64,000 bases of DNA from Syntrophaceae bacterium. GTDB lineage: Bacteria > Desulfobacterota > Syntrophia > Syntrophales > PHBD01. The notes under the pieces are model-generated. The model was not told where the DNA came from, did no database searches, and saw nothing but the letters and a program-made list of their open reading frames with translations. The DNA lies in contig JABLXX010000003.1 of the NCBI GenBank assembly GCA_013177825.1, forward strand, positions 1-64,000, given 5' to 3'. Both the position numbers and the translations under genes were made by a program. Of this stretch, positions 16,954-25,138 are shown piece after piece (the stretch's first letter is position 1; each line of letters opens with the position of its first letter).

Positions 16954-18612
16954 TCAGGTCACGGACCTTGTGAGCTTCCTGTTCTCCATCGTGTAGACGA
17001 CCTGCCGCAGCTTGGCTTTCTGTGCTTCCGCCTCCGCCTCCGATGACGCCTGCGGCATGTAGAACGGCTGCAGGTCGTCGTATGCCGACGAGAGATCCGC
17101 CTCCGCTTCCGTCGTCTCCAGCCGGACCGCTCCCCCCCAGAGGTATTCGATCCCCAGCATGGTGTTGGCGATATACTCCCGGACCAGCGGCTTCCCTTCA
17201 TGGACATGGCGAAGGGAAAGCGTGCCCTCCTTGGTCTTCTCCTCGTCCACATGGATGGACGGCGGGTGATAAAGGGATTCCAGGATCATCTTTTTGTATT
17301 CTTCGGCATTCCTGCTCTTGACGAAGAATTCCCACACGCCCTTCTGGCTGTTGAGACGTCGTCCCGCGACGAACAGCCGGTTGGCATTCACGAAATCCTG
17401 ATCGACAAAGGTGTGGATAAAGGTGAAGTCGTTGAAGTTCTCCCTCACGTCGAAGACAAATGCCAGCCCCTTTCCGGTATTTTGATCGTACTGCCGGCGC
17501 TCTTCGCCGTCCGCCAGGCGCTGGTAGTCGTAGGAGATCCTCCCCTTGTCGGCCATTTCCTCCAGGTGCTGGAACAGGCGCATCCCCAGGGCATACGGGT
17601 TGATGCCCACCCGGGGCAGGGAGGTCACCTTGGCGTTGACCCGGGCGTAGTTTACCTCGTTTCCCCGGATCCGGTCGTCGGAGAGGAAGAGCTTCTCGTG
17701 CCAGTAGCTGGCCCAGCCCTCGTTGAGGATCTTCGTCCGGATCTGCGGCTGGAAATAGAGAGACGTCCTCCGGACGATCTCCATGACGGTCTTCATCCAC
17801 TGATTTTCGGGCTGCTGCAGCCAGGGCGAGTGCTCCTGCAGATGCTGGATCAGGTCCTGGGCCGGCGCCTTCTCCTCCCGTTTCCACTTCTCGTACAGGG
17901 CGTCGAATTCCGGGTGCTTCTTCCGGGTTTCGGCGAAGAAAACGGATTCCGCCATCGGGTCGTATTCCCGGACGGTCTGGTTGTAGCGCTCGATCTCCTT
18001 CAGATAGTCCGGGACGCCGCCGCCATGGCCGGACTGGAGAAAGACGTCGAAATAGTAATCCAGGCGCGTGGACGGCCGCGTCCCTGCCGGACGGCTCATC
18101 CGCGACAGTTCCGCGAAATGGTCGACCAGGTTGTCGATTCCCCTCGTGAATTCGATCACGTAATCGACCCATCGCCCCTTTTCGGACCGGAGCGCGGCGA
18201 TCGCCCGCTTGTCGGAGAGGGCCTGGCCGGCAAAGTCCTCGTCCCAGGTGTTCCGGTAGTAAAGGTTGTTCTGGAAAAAGTCGATGTGGGCCAGGACATG
18301 ATAGAAAATCATGACGTTGAGCCAGTCGGGGTTGTTGTCGTTGTAAAAGGAGATGGCCGGCCGGGTGTTGATGACGGTCTCGTAGGGGTTGGTGGGATAT
18401 AGCTCGTACTTTCCCTTTTCCCGGAGCACTTCGACGTCGTGAACCCAGTAGTCGTAGAGGGTGGGAATCATGTTCTTCGGGCCCAGCTCCAGGAGGTCCC
18501 GGTTGGTCACGATGTACTCGAGGCTCTCGTCCTGGAAGCGCAGTCCCGCTTCGCGGGCCCTGGTCTTGCAGCCTTCCATGATCTCTTTCGTATGCTGGCT
18601 GATGAGCTCCAT
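16954..18612 (-). CDS. SpoVR/YcgB family protein
   Basis: 552 residues, the usual size for SpoVR/YcgB. Family-typical segments include the N-terminal YPTNPYETVINTRPAISFYN, the histidine-rich VMIFYHVLAHIDFFQNN, and the LNEGWASYWHEKLF motif, which looks like a metal-ligand region. In Bacillus SpoVR is needed for spore cortex formation; in enterobacteria YcgB works with the PrkA homologue YeaG and with YeaH, with an unknown biochemical role. Here it sits between YeaH and the second PrkA, 11 bases upstream of the latter, so co-translation is likely. Confidence 0.93.
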   Translation of the reverse strand: MELISQHTKEIMEGCKTRAREAGLRFQDESLEYIVTNRDLLELGPKNMIPTLYDYWVHDVEVLREKGKYELYPTNPYETVINTRPAISFYNDNNPDWLNVMIFYHVLAHIDFFQNNLYYRNTWDEDFAGQALSDKRAIAALRSEKGRWVDYVIEFTRGIDNLVDHFAELSRMSRPAGTRPSTRLDYYFDVFLQSGHGGGVPDYLKEIERYNQTVREYDPMAESVFFAETRKKHPEFDALYEKWKREEKAPAQDLIQHLQEHSPWLQQPENQWMKTVMEIVRRTSLYFQPQIRTKILNEGWASYWHEKLFLSDDRIRGNEVNYARVNAKVTSLPRVGINPYALGMRLFQHLEEMADKGRISYDYQRLADGEERRQYDQNTGKGLAFVFDVRENFNDFTFIHTFVDQDFVNANRLFVAGRRLNSQKGVWEFFVKSRNAEEYKKMILESLYHPPSIHVDEEKTKEGTLSLRHVHEGKPLVREYIANTMLGIEYLWGGAVRLETTEAEADLSSAYDDLQPFYMPQASSEAEAEAQKAKLRQVVYTMENRKLTRSVT

Positions 18613-18646
18613 GCCCCTGTCCCTGTTCGCCGCCCCGGAACCGGAC

Positions 18647-19876
18647 TCAGGAAATGAGTTTCCGGATTCCTTCGATCAGGCGGAGGTCCGCCGCGTCTTC
18701 GTCGATCGTGTCGAGCCGGATTTCCTGGGGATGCTCCTCCAGGATCGACGAGTCCCGGATGTATCGTTCCGCCGTCGTCATGTTTTCCATGGAAGCCGGG
18801 GTCAGGGTGATCCCGATCCGGCTGCAGTACCCGATCAGTTTCCGGAGCTGTTCGATGGCCGTCTTGCCGTCCCGCTCCCAGTCGTCCCCGTCGCTGCCGT
18901 GGAAGACGTAGATGTTGTAGTCCCGGTCCAGGCTGTCGGCCTCGACGATCTCGTTGATCAGCCGATAGGCCGACTCCATCTTCGTTCCCCCGGCGACCTT
19001 GAGGCTGTAATACGTGTAGAAGTCGGACACTTCCCTTGCCGTTGTGTCGTGGAGGATGAAACGCGTGACGACCTGCCGCTCGTACTGGTACATCAACCAG
19101 CTGTAGATCAGGACATGCTGCGCCACGACCAGCTCCGTCGGCTTTCCCCACATCGAGCCGGAGTAGTCCCGGACGAAGAAAACCAGGGCCTGGGACTCCA
19201 GGTCCTTTTCCCTGGAGAGGATGCGGTACACGCTGTCCTCGGGGGAGACCAGGAGCTGTGTCAGGTCGATGTCGTAGACGTCGGGAATCTTGTCGAGCCC
19301 GATGTTCGTCTCGATGATCTTCCGCAGGGTGGCCTTCTTGTCCAGGAGCTGGCCGAATCCCTCGTGCCGGTCCGTCAGCTCGTAGCTGTACTTTTTCAGA
19401 AAGCGCCGCCGGCCCTTGGTCTTCAGGTTCGGCAGCTCGAACTGCTCCGAGATGATGCGACCCAGGTCGTATGCGCCGGCCTCGATTTCGTGCTCGCCGC
19501 CTTCTCCCTGGCCGGGTCCGCCCTGCCCGGATTCGCTCTCGCCGTGGACGGGGGCCTCGCCGATGACCTCCCCCTCGTCTCCCTCGCCGGACCCTCCGGA
19601 CTGTCCCGGCTCTTCCTGCTCCTGTTCCCTCGTGTCGTGGATGAACTTTTCCTCCACCGTCGTGGGAACGATGACGATCTTCTCCTTCAGGCCGCGTCCC
19701 GGCTTGACGATCCGGCCGATCCGGATCTTCCTGGGGAAGCCGTCCTTCTCCCGCTGGCTGTCCCGTTCGAGGAGGTCGCCGATGGAGGCGAGCCTCTGCG
19801 AGGCGGGCACCTCCGGGAGGGAGTCTTCCTGCAGCTCGGAAAAATCCGCGTAGTCGGAGAAGGGTTTAATTTTCAT
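18647..19876 (-). CDS. YeaH/DUF444 family protein with von Willebrand A domain
   Basis: 409 residues. The N-terminal 80 residues are basic, then a Gly/Glu/Ser low-complexity linker spans about 86-130 as in YeaH. The C-terminal half is a von Willebrand A-like fold with an intact metal-ion-dependent adhesion motif DYSGS at 237-241 and GGTKM later. YeaH partners PrkA (YeaG) and YcgB in the nitrogen- and stationary-phase response. The ATG overlaps the end of the upstream prkA by 11 bases, so the two are translationally coupled. Confidence 0.93.
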   Translation of the reverse strand: MKIKPFSDYADFSELQEDSLPEVPASQRLASIGDLLERDSQREKDGFPRKIRIGRIVKPGRGLKEKIVIVPTTVEEKFIHDTREQEQEEPGQSGGSGEGDEGEVIGEAPVHGESESGQGGPGQGEGGEHEIEAGAYDLGRIISEQFELPNLKTKGRRRFLKKYSYELTDRHEGFGQLLDKKATLRKIIETNIGLDKIPDVYDIDLTQLLVSPEDSVYRILSREKDLESQALVFFVRDYSGSMWGKPTELVVAQHVLIYSWLMYQYERQVVTRFILHDTTAREVSDFYTYYSLKVAGGTKMESAYRLINEIVEADSLDRDYNIYVFHGSDGDDWERDGKTAIEQLRKLIGYCSRIGITLTPASMENMTTAERYIRDSSILEEHPQEIRLDTIDEDAADLRLIEGIRKLIS

Positions 19877-21932
19877 CGACCTTGGTGCAGAAGTATTCGA
19901 TCGTCTTCTGGGCGCAGGTTCTGCAATACCCGAGCTTGTCCAGCATGGTGTTGGTCATCCGGTCGTAGAGCTTCTGGTTTTCCTCGTTGGTCCGGTTGGC
20001 CAGGGCGCCGATGAGGCTTCCCGCCCCGACGATGTCCGACTTCAGCCGGACGTCGGTGACCGCCTTCACCAGCTCCACGTTGTCCATGAAGTCGTACGTC
20101 GCGTCGACGGAGATCTTCTGGCCGTAAATCTTGCGGATCGAGGTCCGGAAGGATTCCCGCTGCTCTTTCGTCTTGAGCCCCAGGCGTTCTTCCACGCTCT
20201 GGACGTAGCGCTCGTCGATCTTCAGGGCCTTGAGCTGCCCCGTCTGCGGGTCCCGGTACTTCCACATCCGGTCGGGGCCCAGGTTCTCCGCGTCGACGCC
20301 GATGATCATGTTGACGTAGTTCATGACGTCCTTCTTCACCGCGTGGGGCTCGTCCATGTAGGCATTGAACATCTCCGTCATGATCCGCTCCCGGTAGAGC
20401 CCGCGGGCCGTCTTGAGATCGTCGAAATACTTCGTCCGCTCCCCCGCGTCCGACACGTAGTCGAGAATGACCTTTTCGATGGCCTTGAAGATGTCTTCGG
20501 CGAACATGCAGCGGCCCTCGTTCGTCTCGGAAGTCTCGATCAGGAGCTGGAGCGCGCGTCCGAGCGCCCGCTGGCCCAGGCCCTTCTGCCCGAACCGCTT
20601 GGTGATATCCGGTTCGTGGTTGAGGATGTCGATCACCTCGGCCAGGGCCTTGATGCTTTTCTCTCCGGCCACTTCCCCGGCAGCCAGCTTCATCATCTCG
20701 ATGGAGGTCAGTTTTTCAGACCGGGGCAGCCGCGACATCACGACGGCCAGGGAGGCGGCGTAATTGAGGTTCGGATCCTGGTGGAGATGCTCCCTCGTCA
20801 GGGTCGTCTTCATCTCGCTGCCGATGGCGTAGTCGGTCAGGTGCTTCTGCATCCGGTAATTCGTGTTGTGGGCGACGTAGCAGACCCGGCACCGGTCGAC
20901 GATGGGCGCCTCTTCCTTCTCCGCCAGGAAGCGGTTGAACTCCGAGTTGTTGCTGGTGGCGAGGATCAGGGTGTCGATGGGCCAGCGGAATCCGTCCATC
21001 TCGATGTTCCGGTTCTGGATCACACCGAGATAGACCTGCACGAGATCCTTCTTGTTCTTGAAGATCTCGTCGCTGAAGTGGATGCCCCCGCCGGCGACCC
21101 TGGCCAGGGCACCGCGCCTCAAGTCGAACCGGTACGGGTTGTTGGGATCGCTCAGGTGGAGCAGGCGCTGGATGGATTCGTCTCCGAGGAGGTCCACGGC
21201 CGACGAGGTGATCTTGTCCTTGGCCGAGTATTTCCCGGTGATGGTGCCGAGGCTTTCGCTCAGGGGGACGGGGACGATCTCGAAGAAATCCAGCATCTTT
21301 TCGAGGTTGCCTTCGGTTTCGTTCCGGATGTCGTTGAGGATGTAGTCGCTGCAGGCGCCCAGCGGCCGATACGAGGCAAAGAATCGCTCCACGTCGCTGT
21401 CGGAGAAGCCCATGGCGCCGGACAGCCAGGCCATGCTCTCCTTGCGGGAAGGATGAAGGTTCATTGCGAGGATCATCGGGTCTTCGAAGGTCTGCGACTG
21501 GATCATCCGGATTTTTCCGTAGTTTTCCAGGCGGTCGATGTGCCGGAAATTGAAGGTATAGCGGCGGTTGCCTTCCTGGGCGACAAACTGCCGGTAGAGG
21601 GAGCACAGGGTGTCGACGAAGAAAGTCTTGCCGTTCCCGGGTTCGCCGACGAGGACGAAGGCCATTTCGCTGGAGGAGCCCCCCTCGGCGGCGTCCTTGA
21701 CGAAGGAGACGAAGCTGTTGATCTCGTCGAACATGCCGATGACATGCTTCTGTCCCACTCGGAAGACCTTGAAGTCGTATGTGCTCTTCCCGTTTACAAC
21801 CACCTTTTCGATGCTGTTCGCGTCATCCAGGATCATCCGGGCCACGGACTGAAAGCAGTTTTCAAATCGCCGTTTCCCCGCCTTCACCTGAGCGAGATGA
21901 AACGCCAGTGTGTTCGAGTTTTTCTCTGTCAT
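19866..21932 (-). CDS. prkA: PrkA-family AAA+ serine protein kinase
   Basis: 688 residues, first gene of the operon. The Walker A motif is GEPGNGKTF at 96-103, with the PrkA-specific segments HPSRKESMAWLSGAMGF, GGIHFSDEIFKNKKDLVQVY and ILATSNNSEFNRFLAEKEE. The C-terminal domain ends GYCRTCAQKTIEYFCTK, equivalent to the E. coli YeaG end. It should couple ATP hydrolysis to protein phosphorylation or remodelling in stress. The ATG at 21932 follows GGAGGTTGATC; a TTG two codons upstream is less likely. The receiver gene lies 240 bases upstream on the same strand, and no promoter was clear in the gap. Confidence 0.9.
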   Translation of the reverse strand: MTEKNSNTLAFHLAQVKAGKRRFENCFQSVARMILDDANSIEKVVVNGKSTYDFKVFRVGQKHVIGMFDEINSFVSFVKDAAEGGSSSEMAFVLVGEPGNGKTFFVDTLCSLYRQFVAQEGNRRYTFNFRHIDRLENYGKIRMIQSQTFEDPMILAMNLHPSRKESMAWLSGAMGFSDSDVERFFASYRPLGACSDYILNDIRNETEGNLEKMLDFFEIVPVPLSESLGTITGKYSAKDKITSSAVDLLGDESIQRLLHLSDPNNPYRFDLRRGALARVAGGGIHFSDEIFKNKKDLVQVYLGVIQNRNIEMDGFRWPIDTLILATSNNSEFNRFLAEKEEAPIVDRCRVCYVAHNTNYRMQKHLTDYAIGSEMKTTLTREHLHQDPNLNYAASLAVVMSRLPRSEKLTSIEMMKLAAGEVAGEKSIKALAEVIDILNHEPDITKRFGQKGLGQRALGRALQLLIETSETNEGRCMFAEDIFKAIEKVILDYVSDAGERTKYFDDLKTARGLYRERIMTEMFNAYMDEPHAVKKDVMNYVNMIIGVDAENLGPDRMWKYRDPQTGQLKALKIDERYVQSVEERLGLKTKEQRESFRTSIRKIYGQKISVDATYDFMDNVELVKAVTDVRLKSDIVGAGSLIGALANRTNEENQKLYDRMTNTMLDKLGYCRTCAQKTIEYFCTKVDEN

Positions 21933-22173
21933 GATCAACCTCCGTGGCCATCGTAATGGGTCCGTCTATCCATTCCTGAAAACGGGCAACTATCCCCGAT
22001 TATGCTTCAAGCAAACGACATGCCAGGCAGTTTTTTCTGCAATGCAGCCCCGTTTGCCGACCCCTCCGGAGGAGCATGCGAAAGCCCGGGCCGGCGATGG
22101 ATGCACGGAGCAGTGATCCGGGGTTCAAGGCAAAGGGCCGGCTCGATCCTGCAGCGGGAGACCTGCCGGGAGA

Positions 22174-22629
22174 TCAGTCGGTGAACTTGGCTACGCTCTC
22201 CATCAGGCCGGGGTTCAGATACAGTTTTCTGGCGAAGTGCACGTATTTTGACACGATGGCGCGCACGGCCAGTTGCAGGGCGAAGGGACGGATGGGCTTT
22301 TCCAGGAGATAATTGATTCCGGCGACCAGGCACATGTTCACGACGTCGGCGCTGGCGTTGCCGGTGATGATGATCGTGTCCTCGCAGGCCATCGGGAACT
22401 TGTCCGCGATGGATTCCAGGAACGAAAAGGCATTCCTGCCGGACAGGTAGACGTCGACGATAAAAATGGCGACGTTGCCTTCCCTCTTCAGGCAGTGCTC
22501 GATCGCCAGGTTCTCGTCCGTGAAGGCGTGGACGTTCCCCCAAGTGTGGAAATCCCGGACGATTTCCGTCAGAACGTCGCAGACGGCCGCGTCGTCGTCG
22601 AGGATGATGACATCGAGGTTGTCAGCCAT
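22174..22629 (-). CDS. Stand-alone response-regulator receiver protein, paralogue of the one at 13998
   Basis: 151 residues, receiver domain only. The acidic triad is LDDDA at 10-14, the phosphoacceptor is in FIVDVYLSG, then IIITGNAS and LEKPIRP. It shares long identical stretches with the other receiver, such as FPMA-EDTIIITG, DVVNMC, and LQLAVRAIV-KY, and the same C-terminal tail. The ATG at 22629 is preceded by GGGAGGTACGAA. It is upstream of and co-directional with the PrkA operon, so it may be the regulator or a regulated partner of that module (inference). Confidence 0.9.
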   Translation of the reverse strand: MADNLDVIILDDDAAVCDVLTEIVRDFHTWGNVHAFTDENLAIEHCLKREGNVAIFIVDVYLSGRNAFSFLESIADKFPMACEDTIIITGNASADVVNMCLVAGINYLLEKPIRPFALQLAVRAIVSKYVHFARKLYLNPGLMESVAKFTD

Positions 22630-22782
22630 TTCGTACCTCCCGATGGAAGGTCTGGCGGTCTCATGAACGGCCACGGAAAAAAAGTCTGTTTCGGAAATCA
22701 GCAGGAAATCGAGTGTTTACCGGATTCAGGCGTGCCGCCACGGTGATTGGCAGGCGGAAGATGAATTCACCGACGTTGATTT

Positions 22783-22812
22783 ATCATTAAAAGATGAACG
22801 CATGGGTGTCAA
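22783..22812 (-). promoter_or_regulatory. Probable promoter for the second receiver gene
   Basis: On the minus strand TTGACA (22812-22807), an 18-base spacer and AATGAT. The -10 is weak. As at 13769, the -35 box is followed by CCC. The -35 overlaps the last codons of the PHA-synthase-like gene. Confidence 0.35.
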
Positions 22813-24626
22813 GGTGCATGTCCCGGATCGGGGGCTCCGGACGGTTCCGCCTGGGGCGGAGCGTCGGATGCCTGCAGGAAATCCTTCACCGCGGAGAGAA
22901 ATTCCGAGAGCAGTTTTCTGCTGACGACGAAAATATGGCCGATGTCTTTCTCGATCGTCCGGTTGCCGTTGCCCGTCCGGCCCCAAGTCTCGCTGGCGAT
23001 GCAGGAGCCGGCCGGCGCGATGGGGTCGCGGGAGCCCCGGTAGTCGAAGACGGCCACGTCGGCTTTTCGCAGCGCGTCCATGTTCACGGGTTTCCCGTCC
23101 AGGTCCGGGTCCGTCGAGGGAAGGCGGAACCGGCCGTCCATCAGTTCGTTCCCGATGAAAAACTTGTCCAGCCATTCCTGGTGGGCCCTGGCGGGAAACC
23201 GGGTCCCGTGGGTCAGCCAGTACAGAAACGGCGCGGCGTCCGCGATGGCGTCGGCGTCGATGGCCCGGTCGTAGAAGCCCATCATCACGCTGTACTGGAC
23301 ACCCGGCTGGATCTCGCTGACCCCTTCGTCGATCACCTGCGGCGGGACGCTGGCGCTGCCGAACAGCTGTGTCATGACGTAGGAGTTGTAATGCTTCCGG
23401 ATGTAGGACCGCATGGGCCCGTGGCCGCTTTCCCCGTCGTCGAACCGGACCGGCGCGGCCATGAGGCAGATCTTCCGGATGTCCATGGGGATGTCGGCGG
23501 CCAGCCTTTCCTCGGCGCGGCGGGCCAGAAAGGGCAGAATCAGGGAGCCCCCCATGCAGTATCCGACGACGTCGACGGTGCTGCCGGGGTGCCGGATGGC
23601 GATCAGGTTCAGGTAATAGTCGTGAACCGTCTTGGCGTAGAAGTCGAGACCGAGCCGGCCTTCTCCGGAGAGAGGCTGCCCGTAATCGACCATGTAGACA
23701 TGGTAGCCCTCCGCCAGGAGTCCCTCGATGACGGATTTCCCGGGCGCCAGGTCGAAGATCTCCGGCTTGTTGATCAGGGGCGTGGAGAGGTAGAGGACGT
23801 TGCCGTTCGGCCGGACGCCCTCGGGGACCGCGTAATGGCGGAGCAACACCGAGTGCATCTGCGACTCCTCCAGGATTTCATAGCCGGAACATCCGATCTT
23901 GCCGCGGGTCGCCCGTTCGGAATAACCCTTGGGATCGAAGGCGTCCGCCCGGTAGAGGTTCTCGATCCGTTTCCGGCTCTGCACCAGGTATTCCTGAAAG
24001 GTCATGGCGGCCGACCCGTCGGGACGGCATTTCATGAACGGCAGGTCGGAATCGTTGAGGGATGTCTCCGTAATCACGGCGAGGAGGCTCCGCACCAGGT
24101 TCTTCTGGGCCTTCAGCTTCGTAAGGCCTTGTGACGAAAACATTTTTTCCAGTTTGGAAAACTCGCTGACAAAGAACCGGAGGACCTCCCTCCCCTTGAC
24201 GGTGTCGGTTAATTGACGGGCTTTCTCCGGATCGAAGCGGTCGTCCGACATGACCTGCGACGTGAGGCGACAGGTCAGGTGGGCGTACTTCTCCGATATC
24301 CAGTTGTCCGTCTCCCGGAACATGTCCGGGTCCTTCCGCAGGCGCAGGGAAACCTGGACGTTTTTCCGGATCGGATCCGTGACCAGGGTCCTGAACAGAG
24401 CCTGCTGCAACAGCACCGGCCCGGAAAACGGCCACCAGAACAGGGCATAACGGGAGCCGTAATCGAGCATTTCCTGATATTGAAAAATCTTCTCCAGGTA
24501 CCAGGCGGAGGTCTCCCTGTTCAGCCAGGGTGAAGACACCGAAAAATGCTCGGCAAAGCTCCCCGGTCTTTCCTCCACCAGTTCCAGCAGATCGCCCAGT
24601 GGCGCCACGGATTCCTGAACGGTCAT
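22809..24626 (-). CDS. Polyhydroxyalkanoate synthase-like alpha/beta hydrolase (PhaC family)
   Basis: 605 residues from an ATG after AGAGG. The PhaC lipase-like box with catalytic cysteine is GYCMGG; the aspartate is in RGSRDPIAP and the histidine in EKDIGHIFVV, completing a Cys-Asp-His triad. The segment NVLYLSTPLINKPEIFDLAPG and the N-terminal domain with LFWWPFSGPVLLQQALFRTL fit class I/III synthases, which polymerise 3-hydroxyacyl-CoA into storage granules. The tail is Pro/Gly-rich. No phasin, PhaE or reductase gene is adjacent, so a true polymerase role is likely but not certain. Confidence 0.8.
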   Translation of the reverse strand: MTVQESVAPLGDLLELVEERPGSFAEHFSVSSPWLNRETSAWYLEKIFQYQEMLDYGSRYALFWWPFSGPVLLQQALFRTLVTDPIRKNVQVSLRLRKDPDMFRETDNWISEKYAHLTCRLTSQVMSDDRFDPEKARQLTDTVKGREVLRFFVSEFSKLEKMFSSQGLTKLKAQKNLVRSLLAVITETSLNDSDLPFMKCRPDGSAAMTFQEYLVQSRKRIENLYRADAFDPKGYSERATRGKIGCSGYEILEESQMHSVLLRHYAVPEGVRPNGNVLYLSTPLINKPEIFDLAPGKSVIEGLLAEGYHVYMVDYGQPLSGEGRLGLDFYAKTVHDYYLNLIAIRHPGSTVDVVGYCMGGSLILPFLARRAEERLAADIPMDIRKICLMAAPVRFDDGESGHGPMRSYIRKHYNSYVMTQLFGSASVPPQVIDEGVSEIQPGVQYSVMMGFYDRAIDADAIADAAPFLYWLTHGTRFPARAHQEWLDKFFIGNELMDGRFRLPSTDPDLDGKPVNMDALRKADVAVFDYRGSRDPIAPAGSCIASETWGRTGNGNRTIEKDIGHIFVVSRKLLSEFLSAVKDFLQASDAPPQAEPSGAPDPGHAP

Positions 24627-24828
24627 TTTAAAAGCCTCTCTTTTTTCCCATGGAAAAAGCAATCGGTGTGCCAGGAGCGGAGTGCTCCATTTTTCCTGAC
24701 GGGATTCGACGATGACGGGCGGGGGGTCGTGAGGGGAAGGGGACAACCGCCAGGGATTTGACGTGGTCCGGATTTCAGTCCGCCGGCCGGCGCCCGTCGG
24801 GCTCCGGTCGGCGATAACCAGAATGAAA

Positions 24829-24857
24829 TTGACACCCAAGACCATTACCCATATACT
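24829..24857 (+). promoter_or_regulatory. Consensus sigma70 promoter facing the flavoprotein-cytochrome genes
   Basis: TTGACA (24829-24834), a 17-base spacer, TATACT (24852-24857). It implies a leader of about 270 bases before the flavoprotein start. TTGACACCC is shared with two other promoters. No recognised riboswitch was found in the leader. Confidence 0.55.
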
Positions 24858-25138
24858 GCCTGGGCGTAAAAGGCAGTTATATCAATCAAGATTACGGCTC
24901 CCGGCGATTCCCCGATTCCGGTGAATCAGCGTTATGTCGTTCAATCCATTGTCCACGGTTCCATCCTGATTGTTGTTCAGCCCGGAAAAAACTCCGGATT
25001 GTCCCCCCGAAAACCCCAAGACAGGCATTTTCAATCTGAGTCGATTCGGCATTACGGCAGGCGGTTTCGCTCTGGCCGGGATGCCGGGAAGGTTGTCCGT
25101 TTCGTAGGGTCTTTCAGTGTTCGAAAGGAGGTCTATCC

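Noticed and set aside
20343-21956. A 537-codon plus-strand frame opposite prkA
   Set aside because: High-GC antisense shadow. PrkA on the minus strand has Walker motifs and operon context; the plus frame has none.
24858-25138. A c-di-GMP (GEMM) riboswitch before the flavoprotein
   Set aside because: The leader is long and cytochrome genes in related bacteria often have one, but the conserved core bases of the GEMM fold were not found.
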